NCBI GenBank assembly: GCA_027046965.1
Contig: JALTWR010000029.1
Coordinates: 1 to 32,148 of the forward strand
Direction: 5' to 3'
Length of the DNA stretch: 32,148 bases
Source of the DNA: Candidatus Altimarinota bacterium
GTDB lineage: Bacteria; Patescibacteriota; Gracilibacteria; Absconditabacterales; Absconditicoccaceae
Positions 19,657 through 29,886 of the stretch are shown here, piece after piece. The position numbers and the translations under genes were made by a program. Position 1 is the stretch's first letter; the number at the start of each line of letters is the position of its first letter. Under the pieces are notes generated by a model. That model saw only the letters and a list, made by a program, of their open reading frames with translations, ran no database searches and was not told the DNA's origin.

Positions 19657-20702
19657 TCTTTTTTTTACTAATTGCACTCCTTAGCGGTTGGTGGATAGGT
19701 CAGAAAACTTCTACGCCTACTGGGACAAACGAAAATAATCCTATATTCAAAGCCAGGACACCTTATGAGGATATTCAATCCAAAGTTATAAATACAGCCA
19801 AACAAACAATTGCAGATGTATACAGTGTGATTATTACCAAAAATTTAAGATACTTGGTAGAAGACCCTTTTTGGATATACCCTCCTATAATAACCGAACA
19901 CTCCACACAAATTTGAGAATGAAGTGCCCTATATCTTCAAGATGGATACTTCTTAACCAATAAACATGTTGTAAAAGACTTAAAGGCAGATTACACTTTA
20001 ATTGATTCTCAAGGCAATAAATTTAAAGTTGATTGAATTCGGTTTGATCCTATTTTGGACCTAGCTATTGTGCATGTTCAAAATATCCATAAAAAATCAA
20101 ATATTAACAAGATAATTCCATCCACATACAAAATACCTATCTGAACTTTTGTAATTGCCATCGGAAACGCTTTGGGAGAATATCAAAATACAGTAACTTT
20201 TGGTATCATATCCAACAAAGGTAGAGCTTTAAAACAGCAAGCCAATGATAGTATTTATATTTGACTGTATCAAACAGACACAGCTATCAATCCTGGCAAT
20301 AGCTGAGGTCCACTGGTAGAAGTAAACAGTGGATATATCATAGGAATCAATACCGCCATTTCCAATTACGGACAATGAATAGGTTTTGCAATACCTATAA
20401 ATCAAGAAATGATTAAAACTATGCTCAAAAGCATTAAAGAAACAGGGGAAATTGTCCATCCATTTTTATGAATTTCCTACACAAGTACACCAAAAGGCTA
20501 TGAAATTACCTCAGTGAAACCTTGATCCATAGCCCAAATCTATGGTTTATCTACAGGTGGAATAATTACACATATAAATGGGCAGAAAATAGATCCCAGC
20601 TATCCCCTAATCTATTATCTTTATCAATTCCTACCAGGACAAAAAATAATATTTACTATAAGCTACAACAACAAAACCCAAAATATTGAAGTGAAATTAT
20701 AA
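19635..20702 (+). CDS. htrA: HtrA/DegP-like serine protease with one PDZ domain
   Basis: The 355-residue protein starts with an N-terminal membrane anchor (FFLLIALLSGWWIG, residues 9-22), so the protease lies outside the membrane. The catalytic triad is His111 (LTNKHVV), Asp142 (PILDLAIV) and Ser223 (NPGNSGGP); the glycine after Ser223 is TGA. A PDZ domain follows (about residues 270-350, beginning HPFLGISYTST), reading TGGIITHINGQKI. It degrades or chaperones misfolded envelope proteins. The start is taken as ATG 19635; a GTG two codons upstream is also in frame. The gene ends at the shared hairpin terminator and closes the operon that begins at tRNA-Pro. Confidence 0.93.
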
Positions 20703-20710
20703 GAGTTAAC

Positions 20711-20740
20711 AAAAAGGCACCTTCTTATAGGTGCCTTTTT
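20711..20740. terminator. bidirectional intrinsic terminator between htrA and rpsA
   Basis: AAAAAGGCACC and GGTGCCTTTTT form a perfect 11-base stem around TTCTTATA. T tracts are created in both directions, so it can end both the plus-strand operon and the minus-strand rpsA transcript. Confidence 0.9.
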
Positions 20741-20772
20741 GCTAATTAATCAAATTTTATGATTTTCCAAGT

Positions 20773-22017
20773 TTATTCTTTCTTTTCCCCTTCTACTTCT
20801 TTAGATTTTTTAGCAACTGTTTTTTTAGGAGAAGTTGTTGTAGAAGATTTTTTCTTAACTACAGGTTTTTTCGCAGATGATGATTGCTTATCCTGAGATT
20901 TTTTAGCTCTAGATGATTTTTTGTCTTCTTCTTCATTAACCTTTAATGTCAATCATAATTTCCTACCTTTGGGATCTAACAATATAATTTTTGCTTTTAC
21001 TTTTTGTCCCAACTTTACTACTTCAGCTGGATTTACAATACCCTTATCAGCTAATTCAGATATATGAATCAAACCATTAATATCATCATAAACTCTAACG
21101 AAAACCCCGTAAGGAACAAATCTTACCACTTCACCTTCAATCACATCACCAACCTTGAATTTCTTAGGTATAAGCTTCCATGGATCTTCTTTTAATCTTT
21201 TCCTAGAAAAAGAAATCTTGCCATCGTCATATCCTATAACTTTAACTTTAACTTTATCTCCCACTTTACCATATCTTTTGATATCATCTACGTGACCATA
21301 AGTAATTTCTGAAATATGGACTAATCCTTCTATACCTCCCCCAATTGTAACAAACTGTCCATAAGAAGAAATACCAGAAATCACCCCCTCATACTCTTTT
21401 CCAACTTCCAAATCTTGCAAGATTTTTTCCCTTTCCTCTCTCAACGCTTCTTTTTCACTTAAGATTAGTCTTTTGCCTTGCTCATCTATATTTATTATCC
21501 TTACTTTAAATTCTTTACCTATCAAATCTAAAAGATGTTGGAATATTTTTTCTTGGTCACCATCTTCAACTCTAGGATAATGAACCGGTGCTAATTGAGA
21601 AAGAGGTATAAATCCTTTGATACCATACATATCTACTAAAAGACCACCAAGATTTGCTTCTGTTGGTATCACAGTAATGATTTCATCTTTTTTGGCTTTT
21701 TCCAAAAGAGAAGACCAAATATCATACTGCAAAAGTTTGGTAATAGATATCAAAAAATATCCTTCCTCAGATCTAATAGAAGTATCCAAAAGCTCCGCTT
21801 CTATTTCAGTTCCTGGAGCCAATTCTGTACCTACTCTAGCAAGCTCTTTTGCTTCTTTAGAATAAATAAAACCTACAAAAGCACCATCCTCAACATCTAC
21901 TATAACACCAGAAGATGTATGTTTTAATACTTTACCTTTGACTTTAGCTCCAGCCTTTAAATTAGGTACTTTTATCTCCCCTGATGAGAGTTTTTCCTTA
22001 AATTGATTTAAATCCAT
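20773..22017 (-). CDS. rpsA: 30S ribosomal protein S1, four S1 domains
   Basis: The 414-residue protein contains four S1 RNA-binding repeats, near residues 22-93, 105-192, 206-277 and 291-365. Repeats 3 and 4 match the consensus best (GVISGISSYGQFVTIGGGIEGLVHISE and GEVVRFVPYGVFVRVYDDINGLIHISE). A Lys/Ser/Glu-rich tail of about 55 residues follows. S1 helps mRNA bind the 30S subunit, which fits a genome where SD sequences are scarce. It has about 38 glycines but only one UGA, near the end of the fourth domain, unlike most neighbours. It starts at ATG 22017, 65 bases after rpsO, and terminates at the shared hairpin. Confidence 0.92.
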
Positions 22018-22082
22018 CGTTAAGATGTAAATTTAAAGATATAAAAAAATGCTTAAAAAGCTCCGGCTAGATACATATCTAA

Positions 22083-22343
22083 TTATGCTTTTAATTTCAA
22101 CTTTTTAGCAACCAGATTGTATCTTTCCAAATCATGAGATTTAAGATATCTCAAATATTTCCTGCGTCTAGCTACTTTTTTTAATAAAGCTCTTTTGGCA
22201 TCTACATCATGAATATGCTTTTCAAGATGCTTTTGAAGCTCAGAAATCTCCCAAGTCAAAATAGCAATCTGAACTTCTGGAGAACCATTGTCATTTTCAT
22301 GCCTTTGAAAAGGCTTAACAAATTCTAATACTTCCGGTTTCAT
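22083..22343 (-). CDS. rpsO: 30S ribosomal protein S15
   Basis: The 86-residue protein matches S15 along its length: PFQRHENDNGSPEVQIAIL, then LQKHLEKHIHDVDAKRALLKKVARRRKYLRYL, then LERYNLVAKKLKL. It binds the central domain of 16S rRNA early in 30S assembly. ATG 22343 gives the normal family length. An upstream in-frame TTG (22385) would add 14 residues not found in the family, so I reject it. It contains no UGA codon. It lies between tRNA-Arg and rpsA, all on the minus strand. Confidence 0.93.
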   Translation of the reverse strand: MKPEVLEFVKPFQRHENDNGSPEVQIAILTWEISELQKHLEKHIHDVDAKRALLKKVARRRKYLRYLKSHDLERYNLVAKKLKLKA

Positions 22344-22412
22344 TGGATTAAAACGAATTAAAGATATAAATAATATGCCCTCCAAGAAGCTTTAAGCCTC
22401 CCTATTGAGCCT

Positions 22413-22484
22413 TACCCCCGGCAGGAATCGAACCTGCATCTACCCCTTAGGAGGGGGTTGTTCTATCCATTGAACTACGGGGGC
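22413..22484 (-). tRNA. tRNA-Arg (anticodon CCU)
   Basis: The 72-base cloverleaf reads GCCCCCG/CGGGGGT for the acceptor stem (first pair G-U), D stem GTTC/GAAC, anticodon stem ACCCC/GGGGT with loop CTCCTAA, and T arm GCAGG/CCTGC with TTCGATT. Anticodon CCT reads AGG. The discriminator is A and CCA is not encoded. It precedes rpsO on the same strand, 70 bases downstream of murB. Confidence 0.95.
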
Positions 22485-22507
22485 ACTAGCTAAAGATGCA
22501 ACTATGA

Positions 22508-22535
22508 TTTTTAATGATTTTATTCTTGTTTTCAA
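22508..22535 (-). promoter_or_regulatory. possible promoter for tRNA-Arg/rpsO/rpsA
   Basis: TTGAAA and TAAAAA are 16 bases apart on the minus strand, in the gap between murB and tRNA-Arg, with a start about 17 bases before the tRNA. The -10 is weak. A TCTTGT/ACAAGA inverted repeat (22524-22549) overlaps the -35. Confidence 0.35.
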
Positions 22536-22554
22536 TTGCAAATACAAGATTTTT

Positions 22555-23460
22555 TTATTCCCAAATTTCTGGTTCAATTTCCAAATCCTCTCCAAATTGC
22601 TCTTTAACCTTCTTTTTTATTTTATCAATCAATTTTGAAAAATCCTCCCAACTCCCTCAATGATTCTCCAAAAAACCAGCATGTTTAGAACTTATTTTAA
22701 CTCACTGACCATATCACTTAAATCCAAGCTTTTCCAAGGTTGTCCCCACATAAAAATCTGGCTTAGGTCTTTTAAATATACTCCCGGCTGTATTCGCTAA
22801 GAGAGGCTGCTTGTCCCACCTTTTAATGTTGAAGTCTTTAATTTGATTTAAAGCTTCATTTGTCTCAACTTGATCAAATTGCAAATAAACTCAAAGCAGT
22901 AAAAGGTCTTTATTTTTTTGCAAAACAGATTTTCTATAGTCAAACTCCATTTGCTCTCCAAAATAATACTCTATAGTCCCCCTTGATAAATCCAAAATCA
23001 AGGCTTTAACAAAAATATCTTTAATTTCTTTGCCATAAGCCCCTGCGTTCATATAAACAGCTCCTCAGACTGTACCAGGGATACCAGCAAGCTCCGACGC
23101 TCATCATAATCCCTCATAGGCTAGATTATAAATCAATCAAGACAAGCTAGTCCCTGGCCAAATCCAAACAATTCATCCTTTTTTAATTTCTCGCCAACTT
23201 AATAAACTTGTATTAATAACCACAAATTTGAATTTTTTTTGAGCTACAATAAGGTTGGACCCAAAACCAATAACTCTAAAATCAATTTCATTTCAATGAA
23301 GAAATTTTGCTAAATATTCAAAAGCATTCAAAGTTTTAGGGAAAAACATATAAGGAACTTCTCCTCCAAATCCAAAAGTGGTAAAATCAGATAGTTTTAC
23401 ATCTTTACGGATATCAACACCTTGTAAATAAATTTCTTTCAAATCTTGCTCTGATATCAT
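22555..23460 (-). CDS. murB: UDP-N-acetylenolpyruvoylglucosamine reductase
   Basis: The 301-residue FAD enzyme reduces UDP-GlcNAc-enolpyruvate to UDP-MurNAc using NADPH, the second committed step of peptidoglycan precursor synthesis. The FAD-binding region has TTFGFGGE and RVIGFGSNLIV. The core has GGASELAGIPGTVGGAVYMNAGAYG. The substrate region follows with EFDYRKSVL, RWDKQPL and ANTAGSIFKRP, where the Ser is the likely proton donor. The C-terminal KISSKHAGFLEN is also typical. Ten glycines are UGA, including two in a row before the ASELAGIPG motif. The gene starts 17 bases after malic enzyme. Its presence shows that the cell makes at least part of its own wall precursors. Confidence 0.92.
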
Positions 23461-23477
23461 CTGATAAGTTTAGTAAT

Positions 23478-24629
23478 TTAAGCTTTTTTAATAGCCTCAG
23501 CTACCACTTTAGCGACATTTTTATCTAGTGGATCAGGAACAATTTTTTCAGGTGAAAGATCATCTACATAATCAGCTATAGCCTTAGCAGCAGCTATTTT
23601 ATGTTTAGTTTCTATGGATTTAAGCCTTGCATCCAATGCTCCTCTAAACACCCCTGGGAAAGCAAGTAAATTATTAATTTGATTTGGAAAATCACTCCTT
23701 CAAGTAGCGATGATAAAAGCGCCTCATTTTTTAGCTTCATCTGGTAATATCTCAGGTATAGGATTGGCCAAAGCAAATACAATAGGCTTATCAGCCATCT
23801 GCCTAATATCCTCTGATCACAGCAAATTGGGTTGGCTAACTCCTACAAACACATCTGCACCTCTTAACACCTCCTGAAGAGTTCATTTTTCATTGTTAAT
23901 GTTAAACTTAGCAACTTTAGCTTTATAAGGATTTAAGTTCTCCCTACCAGGATAAATTACCCCCTTAGAATCTACAACAATAACATTTTTTACTCCAAAA
24001 TGCACAAGCAAATTAGCTATAGCTATCCCTGCGGCACCAGCTCCTGATACAACAACTTTGATGTCCTCAGCTTTTTTATTAGTTAGTCTCAATGAATTAA
24101 TTAGTCCAGCCAAAACAACAATAGCAGTACCGTGTTGATCATCATGAAATACAGGGATATCCAATTGCTCTTTTAGTTGCTCTTCAATATAAAAACATTC
24201 TGGAGCTTTAATATCTTCAAGATTAATACCTCAAAATCCTGGGGCAATATTTTTAACTGTATTGATGATTTCTTCTGGATCTTGAGTATCAAGCACTATT
24301 GGCACTCCATCGACTCATCAAAACTCCTTAAGCAAAATAGCTTTTCATTCCATCACAGGCAATCACGCCAATCCTCATATGTTACCTAACCCAAGTACTG
24401 CACTACCATCACTTACTACAGCTACAGAATTAGATTTCCATGTAAATTCATATGCCTTGTTTGGGTCATGTGCTATAGCTTTACAAGGTTCAGAAACTCA
24501 TGGAGTATAATATACAGATAAGTCAAACTTTGATATCAGTGGTACTTTTGATTTTATCTCAACTTTTCACTTATGTTTGCGATGCTCTTCCAATGAGATC
24601 TCGCAATAAGTTTTATCTTTTTTTATCAT
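23478..24629 (-). CDS. malic enzyme (NAD(P)-dependent malate dehydrogenase, decarboxylating)
   Basis: The 383-residue enzyme converts malate to pyruvate and CO2 with reduction of NAD(P). Features in order are VYYTPGVSEPC (catalytic Tyr), [33 protein letters not shown] (catalytic Lys), [18 protein letters not shown] (metal-binding acidic pair), [12 protein letters not shown], and a Rossmann fold with [15 protein letters not shown]. Toward the end are [11 protein letters not shown] and [21 protein letters not shown]. The short length is like the bacterial monofunctional type. It is the one gene here with a clear Shine-Dalgarno sequence. Glycines are frequently UGA. It sits between the Clp ATPase and murB on one strand. 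Confidence 0.93.
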
Positions 24630-24633
24630 CTGG

Positions 24634-24638
24634 CTCCT
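24634..24638 (-). promoter_or_regulatory. Shine-Dalgarno AGGAG of malic enzyme
   Basis: AGGAG lies four bases before the ATG at 24629 on the minus strand. Comparable sequences are not seen upstream of nearly any other gene in the window, so this one may be translated more like a typical bacterial gene. Confidence 0.6.
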
Positions 24639-24661
24639 AAAAATTTTTTAAATCTTTTTGC

Positions 24662-26704
24662 CTAAGATTTTGAAGAAGATTTTTTTTGAGCTCATTCCAA
24701 TACTTGATCAATAAGCTTAGGCTCTATTTCTTCATAAATATACCTTTCCAAAGGCCTAGCTCCATATTGAGGTTCAGAAATCTTATCAATAATTTGAGAT
24801 ATTTGCTTTTTGGTAAATCTAGGTAATTTTATACCCTCTTTTTTCCATTGTTTTAAAAATTCTGAAAGTTTAGTTTCCATAATTTGCTCAAGAACTTCTT
24901 TGGAAAGCGGCTTAAAAACTATAACTCCATCTAATCTATTCAAAAACTCAGGAGGTAAATACTTTTTTAATCTTTCAAGCACCCTACCTTTAATCTCTTC
25001 AAAATCACCATCCTTTTTGTCCCCTGCAGTAAATCATATTTTAGGCACTTCCTTGGCAAATTCTTCTGACCCAATATTAGATGTAAGTATAACAATAGTA
25101 TTTTTAAAATCTACCATTCTTCCTTTACTATCTTTAAGATAGCCTTCATCCAATATTTGTAATAAGATGTTCAGGACATCTTTGGATGCCTTCTCAATTT
25201 CATCAAAAAGCACCACGCTATAAGGCCTACGTCTTACAGCTTCAGTCAATATTCCTCCTTCTTCATATCCCACATATCCTGGAGCAGAACCTATAAGTTT
25301 AGAAGTGGAATACTTCTCCATAAACTCTGACATATCAACTCTAATCAAAGACCTCTCGTCTCCAAAAAACTCCTTTGCCAGAAGCTTTGCCAAATAAGTC
25401 TTACCTACTCCTGAAGGCCCCAAAAATAAGAAAGACGCAATAGGTTTGTCCCTCTTAACTACAGAAAGCCTGTTTCTCCTAATAGCTCTTACCACTGCAT
25501 CCACCGCCTCATCTTGACCGAAAATTTTAGATTTTAATATTTTATCAAGATCTCTTAACTTTTGAATTTCAGAAGACGTAATCTTATCTTCAGGAATACC
25601 AGACTTCTCCGCCAACACTTTACCAATATCTTCACGCTTTAATGTCTCTCTAAGGTGAGGAGGTAACACATTTTGAGTCCTAAGTTGCCTCATCTTTTCC
25701 TTGATTTCATCTTCTTTTTCCTTTAGCTCTGCGGCTCCAAAATAATCTTGCTCCTCTATGGCTTTTTCTATCTTTTCTTGAATCTTTTTTTGCTGTTCTT
25801 CTAATTTTTTGTATTCTTCATTTTTTCCAAGAATATCAGACAATGTAGAACGCCTTGCACTAGCCTCATCTATCAAATCTATTGCTTTGTCTGGTAAGTA
25901 TTTATTTAACAAATACCTTTTTGACAACCTCACAGCAGACTCAATCGCTTCATCAGATATATTTACCCCATGATATTCCTCATATTTTGGTCTCAGTCAT
26001 TTTAAAATTTCAATAGTATCTTCTTCTGATGGTTCATCCACATAAATTTCTTGAAACCTTCTTTTAAGAGCTGCATCCTTTTCAATATACTTTTGATACT
26101 CATCAAATGTAGTTGCTCCTATCAGCTGGATTTTACCCCTTGCCAAAAACGGTTTAAGAATATTTGCCGCATCAGCACTTCATTCAGCATTTCATGCTCC
26201 AATAATCGTATGAATCTCATCTATAAAAAGTATAATATTATTTTGAGGGTCGGCAGCCTCTTTTAATATAGCTTTGAGCCTTTCCTCAAATTCTCACCTA
26301 TATTTAGTACCAGCTACTAATGATCCCATATCTAATCCAATAATCCTCTTATTTCTAAGCCTTAAGGGCACTTTGCCTTCAACTATCCTTTGAGCTAATC
26401 ATTCAACTATAGCAGTTTTACCAACACCTGCCTCCCCGATAAGTAAAGGATTATTCTTTGTTTTCCTGAGCAAAGTATAGATAACCTGATCAATAAGCTT
26501 TTCCCTTCAAATAACAGGATCCAGTTTCCCCTGTTGAGCCTCTTTGGTAAGGTCATAACCAAAATATTCTACCGTTAATTTATTATCTGTAGCTACATTG
26601 TCTTCCTCTATCCCGGTTTCCAAATCCTCAGGATCTCCTATTTCAGAATTTCATCATCCTTGCTGTAAAATAATTTCCATTTTTTTGTATTTATTTCTAT
26701 TCAT
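24662..26704 (-). CDS. clpC: Clp/Hsp100 AAA+ ATPase (ClpC/ClpB-like) without an N-domain
   Basis: The 680-residue ATP-driven unfoldase has two AAA+ modules. D1 has Walker A GEAGVGKT (residues 90-97) and a [13 protein letters not shown] Walker B. D2 has GPSGVGKT (429-436), [10 protein letters not shown] and an [11 protein letters not shown] sensor. Between them lies a short charged coiled coil (about 295-345) with an [22 protein letters not shown] pattern, closer to ClpC's UVR-like segment than to the long ClpB middle domain. The usual N-terminal Clp repeat domain is missing and is replaced by about 45 acidic residues. No ClpP-binding IGF/L loop could be confirmed. The ATG at 26704 overlaps the upstream 62-aa gene by eight bases; an ATG at 26680 is an alternative. 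Confidence 0.88.
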
Positions 26705-26885
26705 TTTTTTTAGCCTTTTTAAATAAATTTTTTAAGAAACTTATTGCTCTTTGCTTTCATTTTTTAATATACCCAGCAACCTTATTAGCCTTTTCCTTAT
26801 TGGCTAAAACTCATCATACTCCCAACACTGCACTACCTAATACAATTCAAATCAAAATCTTATTTAAGCTTTTTTTTGACCCCAT
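26697..26885 (-). CDS. 62-residue single-TM basic protein (YtxH-like)
   Basis: This small protein has one hydrophobic Gly-rich segment (about residues 8-28, LNKILIGIVLGSAVLGVGGVLA). A Lys-rich tail follows, with [21 protein letters not shown] at its end. The layout resembles small membrane-anchored YtxH-type proteins, but there is no diagnostic motif. Four UGA codons give Gly. It is the first gene after the promoter at 26922-26949 and overlaps the Clp ATPase start by eight bases, so it probably sets up coupled translation of that gene. Confidence 0.6.
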
Positions 26886-26921
26886 AATAATATTAAAGTG
26901 ATAAACATCTACTACCTTTTA

Positions 26922-26949
26922 TTTATACTCATTTAATATGAATTTTCAA
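26922..26949 (-). promoter_or_regulatory. sigma70-like promoter of the 62-aa/clp/malic/murB unit
   Basis: TTGAAA and TATAAA are 16 bases apart on the minus strand, with a start near 26915 and a leader of about 30 bases. It lies just past the terminator of the YeeE gene. Confidence 0.55.
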
Positions 26950-26965
26950 TTTTAATTACTATCAA

Positions 26966-26992
26966 AAAGCACCCTGCTTCGCAGGGTGCTTT
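26966..26992 (-). terminator. intrinsic terminator after the YeeE/YedE gene
   Basis: AAAGCACCCTGC and GCAGGGTGCTTT form a perfect stem of about 12 bases around a TTC loop. On the minus strand it is followed by a run of T, 23 bases past the transporter stop. Confidence 0.9.
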
Positions 26993-27015
26993 GAAATAAC
27001 ACATCCACAATCCCT

Positions 27016-28689
27016 TTATCCGCATACCTTTTGAGAGTCTTCACCCTGAAGTTTAAGATGAAGTTCTTCAGTATTGTTCATCACAATATCTGCCTCATTA
27101 ATAGCAACCTTTCCATCAGAAAGATATTTCTTACCAACTCTAAAGGTCCAAACAAGAATCCATACTATAGCCAAGAACCATAATACAGCGACTAATAGCG
27201 CAACGCTATGAGTCGCCCAATAAGTAGCACTATCAATTTCCCCTCCAGCAAGCATCTTATGAGCTACAAAATCACTCTTACCAGTCACCCAATATGCTAC
27301 TAAATCTGGCCAAGTGAAAATTTGGTTTTTTTCAAGATAAGAAGGGATAGTACTATAAAGCCACTTTCTATGAGCATCATAATAAAGAGTAAATGGAAGA
27401 TATCCTATAGCGAAACCAATGAAACCAATTAAAGTGTTAAGATAAAGCATACCAAGCCTCATATAAGACCTAATCTCACAACCGATCAAAAGTACAGCAC
27501 CAGCACCTAAAAAGAATCATCATAGGACACTACCAATTGTCAAAAAGTATTTGTAATTATAACCCTCTGGATCATAGCTACTGAAACCATGTCCCATACC
27601 AAAAAATCACCAGGTTATCAATACAAACAAACTTACAATAACCCATGAAGCAGCTACACCTTGCAAAGGCAATAATCCTTTGAACAATGTGAAAGTAATA
27701 TTTGGCAATCCATATTTTTTCCATTTTTCTTCCTCTTTCCTAAGCATACTTGCAGCTTCAACAGAAACCAATGCACATTCAGTACCAAAACCTGACTTAG
27801 CCATACCAAAACCTGCTATAATACCCGCAAGTAGAGTGAAAAATACATAAATAAACCCTTTGTGAGCGACAGATTTATAAACTGCGTGAAGGTCGTCTCA
27901 GCTCATATATCTCAACCACTCCGGATTTTTAGAACCTGCATACCAAGCAACTCCAAATAAAGCCAATGTAAATGCGATACCAATCCATGTAGCTGGTCTC
28001 TTCCAAGGATTGTAATTTGGATCATATGTAGCACCATCTCTCATATTACCCTTTTCATATTCATGTTTTACATAACATTTAGTCTCCTGATGCTTAAAAT
28101 ATTGTGCCAATCCCATTCTAGACATTAACAAGAAAGCCAAAAGACCTCATAAAGACATGAATATCAAAGTAACTGTAGAGTGGATATTCATCATAGGCAC
28201 ACCACCCAATAGGTGATTTAATGTACATCCACCAGCAAGTCTTGTACCGTAACTGAAGAGCATACCACCAACAAATGAAGTTAGAAGCAGTTTTGTACTA
28301 TATTTTGCCCAAATTCTTGGCTCTCTTTCCAAAAGTACTACAATCAAACCACCTATTGCCATACCTATAATTTGCCAACCCACACCAGGAACAAATGCTC
28401 CTCATTTAACACTTATCCAAGATCCATCTGCCAATTGTTCAGCTTTACCATAAAGCTGATAATCTGGCAAATTAAATAGCTTGTAAAAAGCCACCTCCAA
28501 AGCCCTAAACATCTTACCTAAGTCTGTAGTAACCGTAATAGGCTTTACGCTTAAATTAAGTAAATCTGTCTTTCATTTTAATACACTAGCCAAAATGTGG
28601 CCACCCATGTAAATGATCTGTGCAAGCCCAAAGACTACTCAAGCCCAGAAAAAAGACCATTGCTTAGTAAACAAGTTTCTTTTTCACAT
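27016..28689 (-). CDS. yeeE: YeeE/YedE family sulfur-compound transporter
   Basis: The 557-residue protein has more than ten TM helices and the two cysteine-bearing signatures of the YeeE/YedE (TsuA) family. These are SYGTRLAGGCTLNHLLGG (near residue 135) and LIGCEIRSYMRLGM (near 400), with inserted soluble loops (a KHQETKCYVKHEYEKGNMRDG stretch and a KHPYF-type turn). Family members import thiosulfate or related sulfur compounds, with the cysteines contacting the substrate. The length and inserts are larger than in the basic 350-residue TsuA. No TusA or sulfurtransferase gene is adjacent. It stands alone with a strong promoter (28730-28758) and a strong terminator. The start ATG 28689 is the only one in frame; the second codon is UGA. 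Confidence 0.85.
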
Positions 28690-28729
28690 GGATCTTACAA
28701 AGTTAAAATATAAAAATAGACCCAGCTTA

Positions 28730-28758
28730 ATATTAGTAATTTAGGTAAATTAAATCAA
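28730..28758 (-). promoter_or_regulatory. sigma70-like promoter of the YeeE gene
   Basis: TTGATT and TAATAT are separated by 17 bases on the minus strand. The predicted start near 28722 leaves a leader of about 33 bases. A TCTATT/AATAGA inverted repeat (28769-28782) sits just upstream and could be an operator. Confidence 0.6.
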
Positions 28759-28828
28759 TGGCACAACCTCTATTTTAATAGATTAGCTTTGTTAAATGTT
28801 TAAAATAATTTTACAAGATATTGACAAA

Positions 28829-29875
28829 TTAAGAGTTTAGCAGTCTTTCTAAAACTTTTCTAGTCTTTAAAGCGTCATGCCTAATAAAATCTTTTTGAGA
28901 AATTAAATCTGCCAGAATCACTCTTGATTCCTTAACATCAGAGATAACCAATTCTTTACCCTCCATTTTGTAGGCTTCAAGGAGATCTTTGGGAATATTC
29001 AACGAATCTGGGTCTTGAGCAATTACTATATCAAAAATATCTTCTCACAAATACTTTTTAAATTCCTCTAAAAAGTCTGACAATTTAAATCCAGCTGTTT
29101 CTCAATATTTGGTAAAAATATTAGCCATCAATATTTTTTTAGCTTTAGATTGCTTGAGATAAGAAGCTATATTGTTGACCAATATATTTGGTAGCACAGA
29201 AGTAAACAAGTCTCCAGGCCCTATAATAATATAGTCTGCTTGAAACAAGACTTCTTTTATTTTGGGATTAGCGTTTGGTCTATCTTGACGAGCTTGTTTT
29301 AATACATCTTCCATAGCAGCACCCACAGTTGGGATTTCTAAGTGCTGCTTGAGAGACTTCAAAATTCTAGCATATTCTTCTTTTACTACCAAAAAATCCT
29401 TAATTCTTAAATTTCCATCATGCTTTGGAACATCAATATTAGTCTCTCAAATTATAATTTCATTATTCTCCAACTTAGCTATTATTCTAGTTTTTTCAAA
29501 AGTAGCAGGATAAATTTTACCTTTGACGTCAAAAAGCTCCTCAAGCTTATTGATCGCCTTACCAAAATCTCATTCTATTTCACTTGCTGCAAGCATTATC
29601 AGATTACCTAAATTGTGACCATCAAAACTCCCTCACTTAAATCTAAAATTAAATAGTTTTCTCAAAAAAACAGTATCTTCATCCTTTGCCAAAGCTACCA
29701 ATGCACGCCTGAGATCTCATGGAGGCAAAACTCAATATTCATCTCTCAATACCCCTGTACTTCATCAATCATCAGACATAGAAACAATAGCATGTATATC
29801 CACATCCAAAGGTTTCAATGCTCTAAGTAAGTTATATGTTCAGGTTCATCAACCTATCGTTACTACATTTGTCAT
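28829..29875 (-). CDS. yvcK: YvcK/CofD-like gluconeogenesis factor
   Basis: The 348-residue protein belongs to the YvcK/CofD family. The N-terminal TIGGGTGTYNLLRAL and SMSDDGGSTGVLRDEYGVLPPGDLRRAL are diagnostic; most of these glycines are TGA. HNLGNLIMLAA, ADYIIIGPGDLFTSVLPNIL and VIAQDPDSLNIP complete the fold. In Bacillus and relatives YvcK binds UDP-sugars and is needed for normal carbon flux into the cell wall on gluconeogenic substrates. That suits a cell with malic enzyme and MurB, though they are in other units. It is the last gene of a run that starts with prephenate dehydratase; spacing to the HAD gene is 11 bases. Confidence 0.9.
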
Positions 29876-29886
29876 TACTGTCAAAT

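Noticed and set aside
22343-22385. longer rpsO start at TTG 22385
   Set aside because: It would add 14 residues absent from the S15 family; ATG 22343 gives the normal N-terminus.
22524-22549. TCTTGT/ACAAGA inverted repeat followed by T on the plus strand as a terminator
   Set aside because: No plus-strand gene ends here and the stem is only six A/T-rich pairs with a long loop.
28821-28826. forward-strand TTGACA as a -35 element
   Set aside because: It lies next to the end of yvcK, has no matching -10 and no plus-strand gene to serve.
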